A stretch of DNA of 64,000 bases. It comes from Plantago ovata. Taxonomy: Eukaryota > Streptophyta > Magnoliopsida > Lamiales > Plantaginaceae. Below are positions 11,001 through 23,627 of the stretch, one piece after another. The stretch spans positions 96,666,365-96,730,364 of the forward strand of contig CM051455.1 in NCBI GenBank assembly GCA_028274465.1, written 5' to 3'. The notes under the pieces are model-generated. The model ran no database searches. It was not told the origin of the DNA and saw only the letters and a program-made list of their open reading frames with translations. Every line of letters starts with the position of its first letter. The first letter of the stretch is position 1. Position numbers and translations under genes: made by a program.

Positions 11001-12974
11001 TTATGTTAAAGATGTAATTCTCACAGAAGAAATCAACCAGAACGGAAATCTGGATAAGATTCCTGAAGCTGGTGATGCTTCATCAGTGTCTGCAATGGCG
11101 TCTCTTGGTATGAAAAACCCTCAGGATCTTTGGAGCTTGAAGGAGAACTCGAAAGTGTTTCTGGAGGCTCTGAAATTGTTCTTCTCAAAACGAGAACAGG
11201 TTTTGCTTTATGTCCTGAAGATACAAGTACTTCTGTTCTTGGTACATCTTTATCATATGAAGCTCAATCTTCTTTTTTTAGGAAATTGGTAGCTTGAGTT
11301 TTGACAAAGACGATCAATTAGCGGTAGAATTTGTCACTGCTGCTGCAAATATTAGAGCTTCTTCGTTTGGCATCCCATTGCATAGCCTTTTCGAGGCCAA
11401 AGGTATTGCAGGCAATATTGTGCATGCTGTTGCCACAACAAATGCCACCATTGCTGGGTTAATTGTCATCGAGGCTATGAAGGTGCTGCAAGATGATGTT
11501 AAAAGCTACAGGTAGGTGCATCCTTCTGTATGTTTTCCCTGCTCTGTGTTTCAATATTTTTGATGTTTTGGTATAGAAGATTGAATTATGTTATTTGGAC
11601 CTTTTATTTTTTACTTCTGTCCCCCTTTTCTGTTCTTCTTCTGGTGTGTTGGTAAAATAATTATGCATCTACAAATCTGTCTGTATAAGTATTATCAAAA
11701 GAAGTGTAACATCTTTATAACCGAACATGGTATTTGGCCTGTAGGATGACATATTGCCTTCAGCATCCTTCAAAAAAGATGCTTCTTATGCCTGTAGAGC
11801 CATTCGAGCCAAACAAATCATGCTATGTCTGCTCTGAGGTAAATTGGCATCTTGTCTTTTCTAAGTTGTCAAGTGCTGACAAAATATATTTATGTTGGTC
11901 TTTTCGCTTTACTCTGTTTCATGGCTGTCTTTTTGAATGAGAAAACTTGTGTGTGCATATTGTCATCTGTTTGAAACTAGACAACGTTGAACCTGGAGAT
12001 AAATACTCATCGTTCCAAGTTGAGAGACCTTGTTGAGAAGATTCTGAAAGCAAAACTTGGCATGAATTTGCCTTTGATCATGCACGGGTCTGCGCTTCTG
12101 TATGAGGTTGGTGATGATCTTGAGGAAGATGAGGTTGCTAATTATGCTGCGAATCTCGAAAAGGTTAGTTGTCCTTAATCCTTTCGTTCTTTTGTATTCC
12201 TTGTTTAGACTGTTTTCAGAGATTGGTCTAACTTGTGGTTTTTCTGTCAGGCACTGTGTGAGCTTCCTTCTCCGATCACCAGTGGATCTATTCTTACCGT
12301 TGAGGATCTTCAGCAAGAGCTTAAATGTTCTATTAGTATCAAGCATAGGTCTGTTTCATCATGCCATTCCCTTACGTCACTTTCCTATGTTTGAACCCTG
12401 CCTTATTATACACCCGCCTCATCCTCCTTGGCATGGGTGGTTTATACATGTTCCTCCAATTTCCTGGCAGTTCTAGTTGTAGTTGCTAGTCTGATCCAAC
12501 TACAGTGGGTTGTCACAAACCTATTATGGAGCTGACAAAATTTCCATTTATCTACTGCATTAGCTTCTGGATGTTTCACATAAACCAATTGTTCTTCACG
12601 GACGATCTTTCTCATTTCCTCTACTGTCCTTTGTTAGAGGAGGGGATCATACATCTTACTTGTCCTCCTTTTGTAGGGACGAATTTGACGAGGAAAAGGA
12701 ACCTGATGGAATGGTCCTCATTGGCTGGACGCAAGCACCTGCCCCACCAAAGAATGAAAAAGCTACTAATGGTGCAAGCACGTCTAGTGCGCCTCCTGAG
12801 GAGACTGAGGACGATGATGAACTGCAAATTCTTCCGGCTCAGACTGGGAAGAAACGGAAGCTACCTGACACTAGCGATGATGTTAAAATGAAGAGAAAGC
12901 CAGAAGGAGATAGTGATTTTGTTATGCTGGATGATGGGGTTTCCGGCAATATCAAGAAGAAAAGGGATGAGTAA
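8046..12974 (+). CDS. SAE2: SUMO-activating enzyme subunit 2 (E1 catalytic subunit)
   Basis: Eleven exons join in phase: 8046-8069, 8156-8245, 9735-9818, 9915-10133, 10245-10346, 10741-11199, 11282-11511, 11745-11838, 11981-12163, 12251-12348 and 12677-12974. All have GT-AG borders and give 626 aa, close to what I recall for Arabidopsis SAE2 (about 625). The protein pairs with SAE1, adenylates SUMO and passes it via a thioester to the E2 SCE1; by family it acts mainly in the nucleus. Visible features are the nucleotide-binding GAGGIG at residues 16-21, zinc cysteines at about 150/153 and 429/432, and the catalytic cysteine at about 165 in [12 protein letters not shown] ubiquitin-fold-like region follows at about 435-530. 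The acidic tail has basic nuclear-localisation stretches (KKRK, KMKRK, KKKR) and a hydrophobic-acidic FVMLDD motif that could bind SUMO. The gene looks fully functional; intron 2 (1.49 kb) hosts a MITE. Confidence 0.97.
9195..9516. mobile_element. Putative MITE in SAE2 intron 2
   Basis: The ends are inverted and similar: GCAACAGCTTAACTT on the left, and the complement of AAGTTGAAGCTATTGC on the right. Further AAGCTGG/CCAGCTT and TAAGTGG/CCACTTA motifs are arranged symmetrically inside. The flanks TAAGTGGTGTCT (9183-9194) and TAAGTAGTGTCT (9517-9528) look like a target-site duplication with one mismatch. The exact TSD length is uncertain because the terminus is hard to place, so the superfamily (possibly hAT-like) is not settled. 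Confidence 0.55.
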
Positions 12975-13811
12975 CTTAGTTCTGTTGGTTCACTTTTCGC
13001 CTAACACTGTAGGAAACCAAACCAACCGAGAAACGGTGATTCTTTTGGTGCTTGCAACTTGTGAGTTAAACAAATCAGATTTTAGGACCTGCAATTTTTG
13101 ACACGGAGTGTCAGTGTCTCGCCTTGTGAGAGTGATCTGCTTGTTTTTCATCATGATTTGTCTGACTAGTGTGACTAGATGCATCTTAACTTGGTAATGA
13201 ATTTCTATGTGCCCATGTCTAGAGTAGTTAGGGGGAGGAATGAATGCTTTTTGCTGCAGCATCTGATTGTTTCCATTTTCTAATTTACAGTAACAGCATA
13301 TTCTATAACCCTGCAACCAATTACTTTCTCCATCTCTGTTTCTATTTTGTTGATTTGTTTTAGGTTATGTTTGACCTTATATTATTTCTCATCATATCAG
13401 AAAAAGAATTATTGAAATTATATTATGAATGTGTAAAATTATAATTTCATAATATAAATTTTTTAATTATTTTTTCCGTTATAATTTAGAAATAATATTA
13501 GGTGAAATTTAACCTAAAAATATTTAATAAATAATAACTTTGCCAATGGAGGAGGTAGTAATAATTGTTTCTGCACTATGTCTTTCTATATGGTGAAGTA
13601 GTAGCTACTTTTAACTAAACTAAATAGGGGAGTAGTAATTTACTAGTATCACATATTATTACAACACATAACTAAGATGCTGAGAGAATTACAAGTGAGG
13701 ATCAGGCAAACTTTCCGAGTGAACAGGAACAAATACAAGGCCAAGAAAGAATCTGGGTTCTTTGAAACTTTAATACTACACGACACAATTCAAGAATGGT
13801 TATTGATGCAG
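12975..13811. other. Intergenic region between convergent SAE2 and BUPS genes
   Basis: This contains the SAE2 3' UTR and, on the other strand, the receptor-kinase 3' UTR. The centre (about 13370-13520) is AT-rich with AATTATT/AATAAT motifs that could serve as polyadenylation signals for both genes. No other gene is seen. Confidence 0.6.
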
Positions 13812-16574
13812 CTACCGGCCACTAAGAGTAGCAAATTGCGCAAACATGGCGGTTCCGGAGTGGTCATCGACTGCGGTTACTTGTTGAGTAGGAGCGCTTG
13901 TAACAGCTGCTTCTTCAGTTACCGGAGCAGAGTTCGCAGCAACCTGAGAAGGTGAGTTTGCAGCTGCATTGTTTTCGTCTTCGTCGGCCGCCTTTCCTTG
14001 TTCTTGTAACTGCAGAGCATATTCCAAGTTCCATAACACATCTCCCATGGTAGGCCTGTCAACTCCATATTCCGCCAAACACTTCTCGGCTGCCTCAGCA
14101 AACTTCTTCATCGATTCAGGGTTTATATGTCCAACAAGTGTGGGATCGATAATCTTATCGAGTAGTCCCTTTCTCTTCCACTGCATTGCCCACTCGGCCA
14201 AGTTCACTTGTTCTCTAGGCAATGCCGGATTAATAGCTGGGCGTGCACATAGAGCCTCTAAAAGGACCACTCCAAACGAGTACACATCCGATTTATCTGT
14301 GAGCTGTTGCTTTCGGAAGTACTCGGGGTCCAAGTACCCGAAGCTACCCTTCACGGCTGTGCTGACATGAGTTTGGTCCGATCCGCTAGGTGCCCCATCT
14401 TTTGATAGCCCGAAATCTGCCATCTTGGCGATTAAGTTCTCGTCAAGCAGAATGTTGGTGGTTTTCACATCGCGGTGGATAATACCTTGAGCAGTCCCCG
14501 TGTGGAGGTAGTGTAACCCACGAGCAGCACCGATGCAGACCTCGAGCCTTTGTTTCCAAGTTAGGTGGGGCTGATCCTTCCCATATAGATGGTCCCTAAA
14601 AGGTCCGTTGGCCATGAACTCGTAAACCAGGATCATTTCTGAGTTCTCGTCACAGTAACCTATCAAAGAAACAAGATGGCGATGTCGCAGCTTGGAAAGC
14701 ATCTGAATCTCTGTATTGAACTCATTGATCCCCTGCTCGGATTGGGGGTTTCCTCGTTTAACGGCTACTTTAACCCCATCATCGATCTCAGCTATATACA
14801 CGTTACCAAACCCTCCAACACCAATGATTTCCTTGGGGTCCCAGTTCTTGGTAGCTTCTTGGAGCTCGTCGAAGGAGAAATATCGACCTAACCCATTTGT
14901 TGACGAGAAGAATTGGCTCTTTCGGGATCCTAAAGAAGTCTTGCTGTTGGACATGAAGCTAGTGTCTCCCGAGTGAAGTGGAAGCAACCAAGAAGAGAAA
15001 CTCTTGCTCTTCTGCCAATCCTCAGGCCTTTTTCTCCACTTGACAGCTATTGCACCCAACCCAACAAATGCTCCGAACATCATAGCGAATCCAACTGCTG
15101 CAACCGTGCCTCTAGTAGTAGTACCACTATCAGCTCTCTGACCATTAACACCAAACTCTCCATCAAGGCTTCCCACAGAGTTGTTCATCTTGAGAATCTC
15201 AATGCCATTCAACAGCGCATTCTTGGTTCCGACATTTTCTTTCATTGGCCCAATTTGAATGGTCATGGGGTCCATTGTTGAAACCATGCTTGAGTTCACC
15301 ACGAAATCCGCGTAATAAGCTGCCGATAACCCCCCAGCTGCCGTGGTTAAATCTAGCCCCGTAATAGCTGGCATCCCGTTAATGTACACATTGAAGTAGA
15401 GATCATTCTCAGTTTTGCTAACTATATCTGCAAAATGCAAACGCACAAGGTAGGTGAAGGAGTTAACTATCTTCATTTTCCATGTGATGTTGAAATTTGG
15501 TACCTGCATCAATCACAGATCATTAAATCATGAATGCTAGCTTAGCTGGCCTTGTGAGAATACACTAACTATATACTCATTTCTTTACGATTGTTTTGTT
15601 GACTTTATGGGGCACAAAGAAGTCAACAAAAACAAACGTAAAGAAATGACTAGGACAGATGAGTAATATATCGATTGAGAATTGATTACCATAACATTGG
15701 CGTCAGCCATCTGTGTAGCGGTTGCATATACACTGGGGGGAGCAATAAGCGGAGACTCTCCGTCAGGGTAGGTGATGACATTGGATTGGACGGATACGTC
15801 ATAGCCTGTAACTGTAGGATCAAGGTAGGGCTTAGCGCTGTCCCAACTTCTGGCCAGGGTATCGTTCTGTGGTGTGATGGATGGTCCACCAACATTTAGC
15901 CTGTAAACGGTTTGGTATGCCATGCTGCCAAGGCCAGAGAACTCAGACTTAGGAGAAACAGCGGTAGCGGAGCCAGTGAGGAGCAAATCAGGTGCAGAGA
16001 CAAACTCGATACCATTGATAAAGGCACGGCTCCCTTCGTTAGGGTTGAAAGTGAGGGAGTAACGCTCAGTGGTGACATTCACGAGGTACTCCCGGAGCGT
16101 GTAGGTAGTATTGGGTTCCATGACAAAGTCGTGAACGAGGACAATGTCGTTGCTGGTATTGACTCTGAAGCGTGCGCTGTTGAGATCCGGTTGAGCGTTG
16201 GGGATGGGCGCAAAGTGAAGTCGAATCCAATGCCAACCCGGGCGGGTGACGTGGAACGTGTAAGTGGCTAAGGATTCGAATACTTTAGCAGATAGGTAGA
16301 TGGGAGAAGGGACGTTCAATTGGTCTTGTGGGACGGATACTTGAATATCACGGCCGTTGTAGGATAAGAAACTGTTGGTTTCCTGGTCCGGGAGAAAGAC
16401 ACGGTTGCTACCGAGGTTTGTGGAGTTGGCTGAACCGCAGTCCAGGAGGACGTTGTCAGGCGGGGTGAAGTGGTCGGATTTGGCAGGCGCATTCGCAAAG
16501 ACATGGAAGGAGGAGGAGGAGAAGAACAAGACGAGGGTAGAGATGACCAGGAGGATAGGAGAGTAGTTTTCCAT
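13812..16574 (-). CDS. CrRLK1L receptor-like kinase, BUPS1/BUPS2 type
   Basis: Two exons on the minus strand, 16574-15690 and 15503-13812, are joined over a 186-bp GT-AG intron to give 858 aa. Order of parts: signal peptide (about 1-27), malectin-like extracellular region with the family pattern RPGWHWIRLHF and several N-glycosylation sites, a transmembrane helix at about 428-449, and a Ser/Thr kinase domain. The kinase has the glycine loop GVGGFGNVY (about 523-531), lysine about 544, HRDVK aspartate about 640 and DFG about 658, so it should be active. The C-terminus HSGTAMFAQFATLSGR and the kinase segments GPFRDHLYGK and LLEALCARPAINP closely resemble what I know of Arabidopsis BUPS1/2 (At4g39110/At2g21480). 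Those proteins act in pollen tubes with ANXUR kinases to sense RALF peptides and keep the wall intact. Orthology is inferred from recall, not an alignment. Confidence 0.93.
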
Positions 16575-17157
16575 TGCTCCAGTTGCCTGCCCTCCTGGAG
16601 TGGGGTGGGGTGGGGGAGATCAACAATTATTTTTTTTTTCTTTTCTTAGTTTTCTTTTCATTCATATTACTGGACTGGCCTCCTTCATCTGATGGTTGGT
16701 TGTTTGAGCTTAATTACCTGCTGCTTCTGTATTCAATCTTATTCTTTCATATTTCCATCTTTCTCGCATTCACCAATGGATTTTTCACTTCCATTCATTT
16801 TCTTTACTCTCTATTTTTAGTTATTACTACTAATATATAACTTTATAACCAACCATTTTGCCTGCCATTAATTCATTCAAACTAACAACAACATTCATTA
16901 TTTATTTCAATCATGATTTTTTTTTCTTTATTACTTATTTGACTATATCCATTATTTTCTCCCCATGAAACGGGCAAGATTGGCGACAGATTTTGTACCT
17001 AAAAATAGAAAATATTAGATTAAAGAAAAAAAAAACGCAAAACATGCTATTGTCTTTTGATTTCAATTTTTTTAGCAGAAAACAACGTTTCATATATGAC
17101 TAGATCAAGAAATTACATCCGGATTAGTACGAGTAGACAATCAGCTCCGCCAGTGTC
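16575..17157 (-). promoter_or_regulatory. Upstream region of the receptor-kinase gene
   Basis: This is AT-rich DNA between the receptor-kinase start codon and the copia insertion. Read on the minus strand, a TATA-like TTATATATTAG lies near 16832-16842, about 260 bp upstream of the ATG. The TATA assignment is tentative. The copia LTR begins about 590 bp upstream of the start codon, so it may cut into or replace distal promoter elements. Confidence 0.35.
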
Positions 17158-17162
17158 ATAAC

Positions 17163-18201
17163 TGTTGGAAAATATGAAGAAAAATGATAAATAAATAATA
17201 CCTTTTGTGGTTTATTTATTTGGAGACCATTTCTTAATTATTGAGTAATTAAGATAAAGTAATATATATCCGAAAGCTACTTCGTATGAGTTTCGAATGG
17301 ATATATTAGATACCCATAATGGACTTTGGGTTAGTGAGAAATAAGTGCTTAAAGTAAGAAGGTTGTGTGGGTGTGTCCCACATTGCTTGAGATAAAGTGA
17401 AGTCTATAGTTTATAATCTACTAGTTACTACTTGGTGTCCAAGTGGTGTAGCTAGATGAGTTGAGTACAATCCTGATCAGATTGGTACACGAAACTAGAG
17501 GACTTGTGTACGAGTGGATCGCGACCCTCGAACATGGAATGTGAACCAAACTGAGTTTTTGCTGGTTCAACCTCTCAAGACCTTCTAGAAGGATGTTGAC
17601 CCATGTTAGCTTTTGTAACTCATGGGAGTTACAAATATTTAACATGACATTTGTTGTCATTTACATGACATTTGTTGTCATCCATAATGCTCCAAATATT
17701 TTATATTGATGGACACTTATGAAATGACATGAAAGGCACTTAAGGACTTGGGAGTTACATACTCCATGCTCACATATATAAAGAGGTCTCACTTACATGT
17801 AAAGATATAGAACATATACAAGATATATGAGATGTAAGACATGTAAGAAAGATATCCAAAGAAATAGAAGAAGAGAAAAACCCTCCCTATTCTATTCTCT
17901 TCTTCTCCCCTTGTGCATAATCCAGGCATTAGTTTTCGTTCGCTGGAGATTGCTAGCTTGTGCGGCTAAGTGATCTCGGAATTCGTTGTATCTTGGGAAG
18001 CAGCCGCTCAACGTCTCAAGCACCGTAGTGAGAGGGCGTATTTTGCTTTAAGGAGACTGCGTCCGTGCAGGCCTCGAATTCAATCTTCATGCAAATGTGT
18101 TTTGTGAAACAGGAAGAGAGTTCTTTTTATTTCGTTATTTCTTTGCATTTCCTATTTTGTACAAGCTAATTATATGTATTTTTGATTCATTATGTTCAAC
18201 A
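17163..18201 (+). repeat. 5' LTR of the copia element
   Basis: TGTTGGAAAATATG...TTATGTTCAACA, 1039 bp. It contains TATATAAAGAGG near 17775, a likely promoter TATA box for the element, and a small internal duplication of ACATGACATTTGTTGTCAT near 17643-17681. The bases right after the LTR (ATCTTAAAGCAAAATAATG) do not match the usual initiator-tRNA primer-binding site. Confidence 0.95.
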
Positions 18202-21200
18202 ATCTTAAAGCAAAATAATGTTAATCTTCTCTTATCCTTGGATTTGAGTGGATTAATCCCTGTTGATTCGAAAATACTAACTTGCTTGTTTTCTTTGATA
18301 GGAGATGACGAAAGAATCATTGTCGATATACACTTGGAGTATTCTCGGAATGATTTATGGAAGATTGATTTGATCCATAGTGCGAGGATCAATATGGAGA
18401 TTGAGAAGGTTCGTTTGATCCATGGTGCAAGGATCATTGTCATGAATACTCTAATCTCAATAGGCAAACACAAAGGTTGGGGAAAAAAATCTTGAATGGA
18501 TGTCAAGTAAGTATTTCTTGTTTTGGTTATTTGTTTGAGTTTTATTTACAAGTCTTGATGGTATGTTTTGATTGGTGCTTAGCATGATTCATTTGGTATA
18601 ATGCGTTTAAAAGTTTTTATAAAATGTAATCTAGTAGATGAAGTTTCTTGTGAAACTTAGATTAACTAGTATGCATGTTGTAATTGCCATGTAAATGGAT
18701 TTTGGTATTGTTTTGTTGATTGTTGTTTGTTGTTGCAAAATTCTTTTGGAATTACAAGGCATGAGATTACATTTTAGCTTTTGTTGTTGTCACTATTTGG
18801 AAAAGTTTTGTTGAACTTTTGTTCATGTTGTGGAATTCTTGTTAAAGTATTCTTGTGAGTTCCAAATGAGAAGTGACAATATGGTTATGTTGATTATTAT
18901 ACCATGTGAGAATGTGTTTCATACATCAAGATGACTTGTGAATTCAAAAAACAATTATGGGCACTTGATCATGTTGGATCTTGTGAGTTATCTCATCATA
19001 GAAGCTTTTGTAGCTCTTGTGGATGAGTTTAACAAATGATGAACATTTGACCATGTTGGGTCTCATGTGTTATCTCACCATAGATGCTTGTGTAGTTCTT
19101 GAGTGTGAGTTTAACATTGGATTGGCAAAGGCCATGAGATTGTGAAACCTATGTATTGTTTTACATAAGGTGAACCTTTTGATGTTGAACACCAAGAGGT
19201 GGTTCATTGGAACTAGTGCTACTAGACATTTGTATTTTGACAAAACTATGTTTTCTCAATTGGACGAAATTGAGGTTGTTGGAAAAACTTTGTGCATAGA
19301 GAATTGAGATTTTTATGGCATCAAGATTTTGAAATGACATCTTGGCTAAAGTTGGTTTTTACAAAGTATTGTGTGTCTATAAGATTATGAAGAATTTATT
19401 CTCTCCTAATCAAGTATGACATATGTATTTTGTTTGAGTCTCTTAAAGATCACTTTGACCATTAATGATAACTATGTTGGCCAAGATTATTTTGCTAAAG
19501 GCATGTTCAAAATCAATGTGATGATGTTAGCAACAAAGCTAATGTAAAAGCTATGAATTTCTAATTGCTTTATGCTTTTGGAAATGGAAGATTTGGACAT
19601 GTTAAATATTTTGAGTATAATGATTAACTTGAAATGTTCAATATCATTGCACATAGAGATCACATCCAAGTGTGAAAAATGTGGCAAAGGAAAGTTGTCA
19701 AGTTCCTTTTAATGTGTTGAAAGGAGAAGTGGAACAACTTGATTTGATTCACACATGTGAATGTATGTTGTTGAATAATTATTCTTTTCATTGTGTTGGA
19801 AAGAAAATAAAACACTTTGGTTTAAATCATACATGTGTGTGTGGTTTAATATGTGTGGTAGTAAAAAAAAATGTTATTACGTTTGTAGATGATGACACTA
19901 CGGTCATCTTCTAAAGAGTAAAAATGAAATTATGGAGAAGTTGTTCTCTATAAAAAGGATGTTGAGAAACTTAACAAGAAGGTTAAGTGATAGGAGTAAT
20001 CGTGGTTTGGAAGTTGATTCGCCATTTGATTATATTTATGCACTTAGTTGCATAAAATATGAGACTAATGCTCCTTAGCCCCTTCAACCAAAATGGCATT
20101 TGAAAGAAATAATGTCTTGAAAGAATTATGAAATGCCATACTTCTCCCATGATTCGAGAAATGTGGGGGTAAGTTACATGCCAAGGCATGAAAAGATAAA
20201 ATCACTTTGAGATACACTTGTGAGTGTAGGGATGTGTGGTTCCTTTACCTTTAAAGGTTAAGTAAGGACTTGAAATTGTTGAGTGCATTTTACTTGGATA
20301 TGCATATAGAAATATTGTTTATCAGTTCTTGGTGGTGAAATCTATGGTTATAGATGTGCACAAGAATATGATAATGAATAAAGTTTCATTCTTGGTGGAT
20401 GTGGTTCCACATGAATTTAGAAGATGTTACAAAATATTTTTCTAAATGGTCACATGGTGTGACATACATGGTTAGAATGAAACATAGAAAATAAGCAAGA
20501 ATTGAAACAGTGGTTTGATCCTAAGTTCTTGACTTACATGCTAGAGAGTGAACCTCAAAGTTGCGAAAAAGGTTGAGACCTTGGTTGAAAAACTTTGTTG
20601 TAAAAAATAAAAAAAAAAAAAATAAAATAAAAAAAATAAAAAAAAACTATCAATAGTGGAAGTAATTCAATTTTGAGAAATTCATACTCGAAGGCTATTG
20701 GATCTTCCTCAAGGAAGAAAACTACTAGTTTCCAAGTATGTCTTTCAAGGGAAATTGAAACAAGTTGAACTATTGATAAACATAAAGCGATACTAGTTTA
20801 CTGCTAAAGATGGTTGAGACCATAGTGACTCAATTTGATTGTGTCAAGAGTAACACCCATATGAAAGATAATTGCTACTTTGGGCAATTGAATTGGATGT
20901 ATAGATGGTTTCTCTAAATGATAATTTAGAAGAAGAGATTTGTATGGCAAGACCATAGACCTTCTTGTACGTGAACTTGAAAAGAAGATTTGTAAATTGG
21001 TCAAGTCTTTATGTGGCTTGAAACAAAATTAGTGGCATATGAAATCCTAATGCCATGATGGAAAGGAGTTTGTCATTTATGAAAATGATAAGTAATTTTA
21101 CATGAAAGAGTTGAAAAGTGGCTATCCCATTTTATACCTTTATGTAAACGATTTGACTATCATTAGTAATGACATGATGATCAAATCTACGAAGGATACG

Positions 21201-22583
21201 TTGATATATAGATTTCATATGTAGGACTTCGGTCTAGTTGAAGCAATCCTTGGGGATTGATATTCTATAAACAACCGATGGGTGTTGTTGAGCTAATCTC
21301 ACCATGTGGTTGAGGTTATGGAGAATTTTAACAAGGATAGTCATGAAGTGACTAGAACATTTTTGGTTAAAATGTATATCTTGCTAAGAACATTGGACAA
21401 GGAGTATCTCATGTGTTGAATACTCTAGAAAAGGTGAAAGCTTGTTGGACTTGATAAAATTGCACAAGACATGGTTTGGCCTTTGTTGTGAGTGAACTAA
21501 GCCGTCACATGAAAAATCCCGAAGTGAGTTGCGAAAGACTATAACGAGAAGTACCAAAGTACTTGAGATTTTATAGGGCTTGTGGGCTAAAGTGTTCAAA
21601 ATAGCAAGTTGTGCGATAAAGATATGTAGATGCAAACTGGATCACGAGTTCCAAGAATTGTAAATCCACTAATGGACAATGTCTTCACCTGTGGGGGTGA
21701 GAAATTTCTTGAAAATTCTATGAACAAGATGTTATAGAAGATCCATGATGGAAGTAAAGTCCATTGTGTTGGACTTAGGTGCAAAGAAAGCCGAGTTGCT
21801 ATTTATATGAGTCTTCCATGTTGGCCTAAACTTGTGCCAAGCAACAAGTTTGCATTGTACAACCAATTTTGTAATTGGTAGAGATCAAAGTAATTTGTAT
21901 AACGGTAAGTCTAGACATAAGCCCGTTACACAAATTCTCATGACTGAAATTATCTTGCTAGGCTTGTGAGGTCTAAAGATAATAAAGCGGATCCGTACAC
22001 TAACTATAGTTTTATGTCATGAGATGGTGGCAAAGTCTTCTTGGAATGGGATTGAAGACGTTGACCAACTGTTGATGCGAAGGAAAAACCCAACCTAGTT
22101 GACTGGAGATCCCAAGATTTAGGTTCAAAAGGGACAACCTAATTGCATCAAGGAAGGAGTTCACTGTGTGGGTTTCACCTATATAGAGACTCAAGGTAAA
22201 GAGGTTAACCGCAAGGGTTTTAATGATTCCTATTGGTAATATAGTTACATGGAAAAGAGAATCACCTATGTTAGAGTGAAGTGAGGGCCGCTTCAACAAG
22301 AATTAGATCCCAAATTCTTGTAAACTCTCGCAGAACCAAAACGGTGTTTCACGGCCAAAATGAACACAACCATGAGAACAGAATGATGCTAGAGAAGTAT
22401 TTGTGTAGTATGCACTATCATTTACACAAACGGCAGATCAGTTCAAGGACATCGCTGTCTACTGTTAGCCAGTAAAGAAGGTGTATATTTTAAAAGGGAA
22501 GGTTCAAAGGTAGCGACACCTACCTATCCTATGCAGGTATCAATCGTTGGATTGTGCCATGAAGTTTTCTTCATGTGGGGGAT
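18202..22583 (+). pseudogene. Shattered copia gag-pol remnant
   Basis: Reverse-transcriptase and RNase H signatures can be followed only by switching frames: LVKSLYGLKQ near 21000, LYLYVNDLTII near 21140, GLVEAILGD near 21236, CKSTNGQCL near 21660 and NLYNGKSRH near 21895. The upstream half has no recognisable gag zinc knuckle. A near-repeated gag-like phrase LIHSARI / LIHGARI occurs near 18370-18430. An A-rich tract lies at about 20608-20646. The region cannot encode functional enzymes. Confidence 0.8.
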
Positions 22584-23622
22584 TGTTGGAAAATATGAAG
22601 AAAAATGATAAATAAATAATACCTTTTGTGGTTTATTTATTTGGAGACCATTTCTTAATTATTGAGTAATTAAGATAAAGTAATATATATCCGAAAGCTA
22701 CTTCGTATGAGTTTCGAATGGATATATTAGATACCCATAATGGACTTTGGGTTAGTGAGAAATAAGTGCTTAAAGTAAGAAGGTTGTGTGGGTGTGTCCC
22801 ACATTGCTTGAGATAAAGTGAAGTCTATAGTTTATAATCTACTAGTTACTACTTGGTGTCCAAGTGGTGTAGCTAGATGAGTTGAGTACAATCCTGATCA
22901 GATTGGTACACGAAACTAGAGGACTTGTGTACGAGTGGATCGCGACCCTCGAACATGGAATGTGAACCAAACTGAGTTTTTGCTGGTTCAACCTCTCAAG
23001 ACCTTCTAGAAGGATGTTGACCCATGTTAGCTTTTGTAACTCATGGGAGTTACAAATATTTAACATGACATTTGTTGTCATTTACATGACATTTGTTGTC
23101 ATCCATAATGCTCCAAATATTTTATATTGATGGACACTTATGAAATGACATGAAAGGCACTTAAGGACTTGGGAGTTACATACTCCATGCTCACATATAT
23201 AAAGAGGTCTCACTTACATGTAAAGATATAGAACATATACAAGATATATGAGATGTAAGACATGTAAGAAAGATATCCAAAGAAATAGAAGAAGAGAAAA
23301 ACCCTCCCTATTCTATTCTCTTCTTCTCCCCTTGTGCATAATCCAGGCATTAGTTTTCGTTCGCTGGAGATTGCTAGCTTGTGCGGCTAAGTGATCTCGG
23401 AATTCGTTGTATCTTGGGAAGCAGCCGCTCAACGTCTCAAGCACCGTAGTGAGAGGGCGTATTTTGCTTTAAGGAGACTGCGTCCGTGCAGGCCTCGAAT
23501 TCAATCTTCATGCAAATGTGTTTTGTGAAACAGGAAGAGAGTTCTTTTTATTTCGTTATTTCTTTGCATTTCCTATTTTGTACAAGCTAATTATATGTAT
23601 TTTTGATTCATTATGTTCAACA
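22584..23622 (+). repeat. 3' LTR of the copia element
   Basis: It is offset by exactly 5421 bp from the 5' LTR with the same length and, by eye, the same sequence. It is preceded by CATGTGGGGGAT, a typical polypurine tract for plus-strand priming. Confidence 0.95.
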
Positions 23623-23627
23623 ATAAC

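Larger units (their letters stand above)
17163..23622 (+). mobile_element. Ty1/copia LTR retrotransposon, recent but coding-defective
   Basis: This is a 6460-bp element bounded by TSD ATAAC (17158-17162 and 23623-23627). Both LTRs are 1039 bp and appear identical in the stretches compared. The 4.38-kb internal region has a copia RT/RNase H order on the plus strand: LPQGRK-type sequence near 20700, LVKSLYGLKQ-like near 21000, LYLYVNDLTII near 21140 (normally YVDD), and YVDANW...SSKNCKST near 21625. It is riddled with stops and frameshifts, and there is no intact gag, integrase or RT. It was probably moved in trans by proteins of an autonomous relative. Confidence 0.92.

Noticed and set aside
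17421..23081. Identical 79-aa minus-strand open frames at 17421-17660 and 22842-23081
   Set aside because: They lie at the same place in the two copia LTRs; identity reflects LTR duplication, not a gene.
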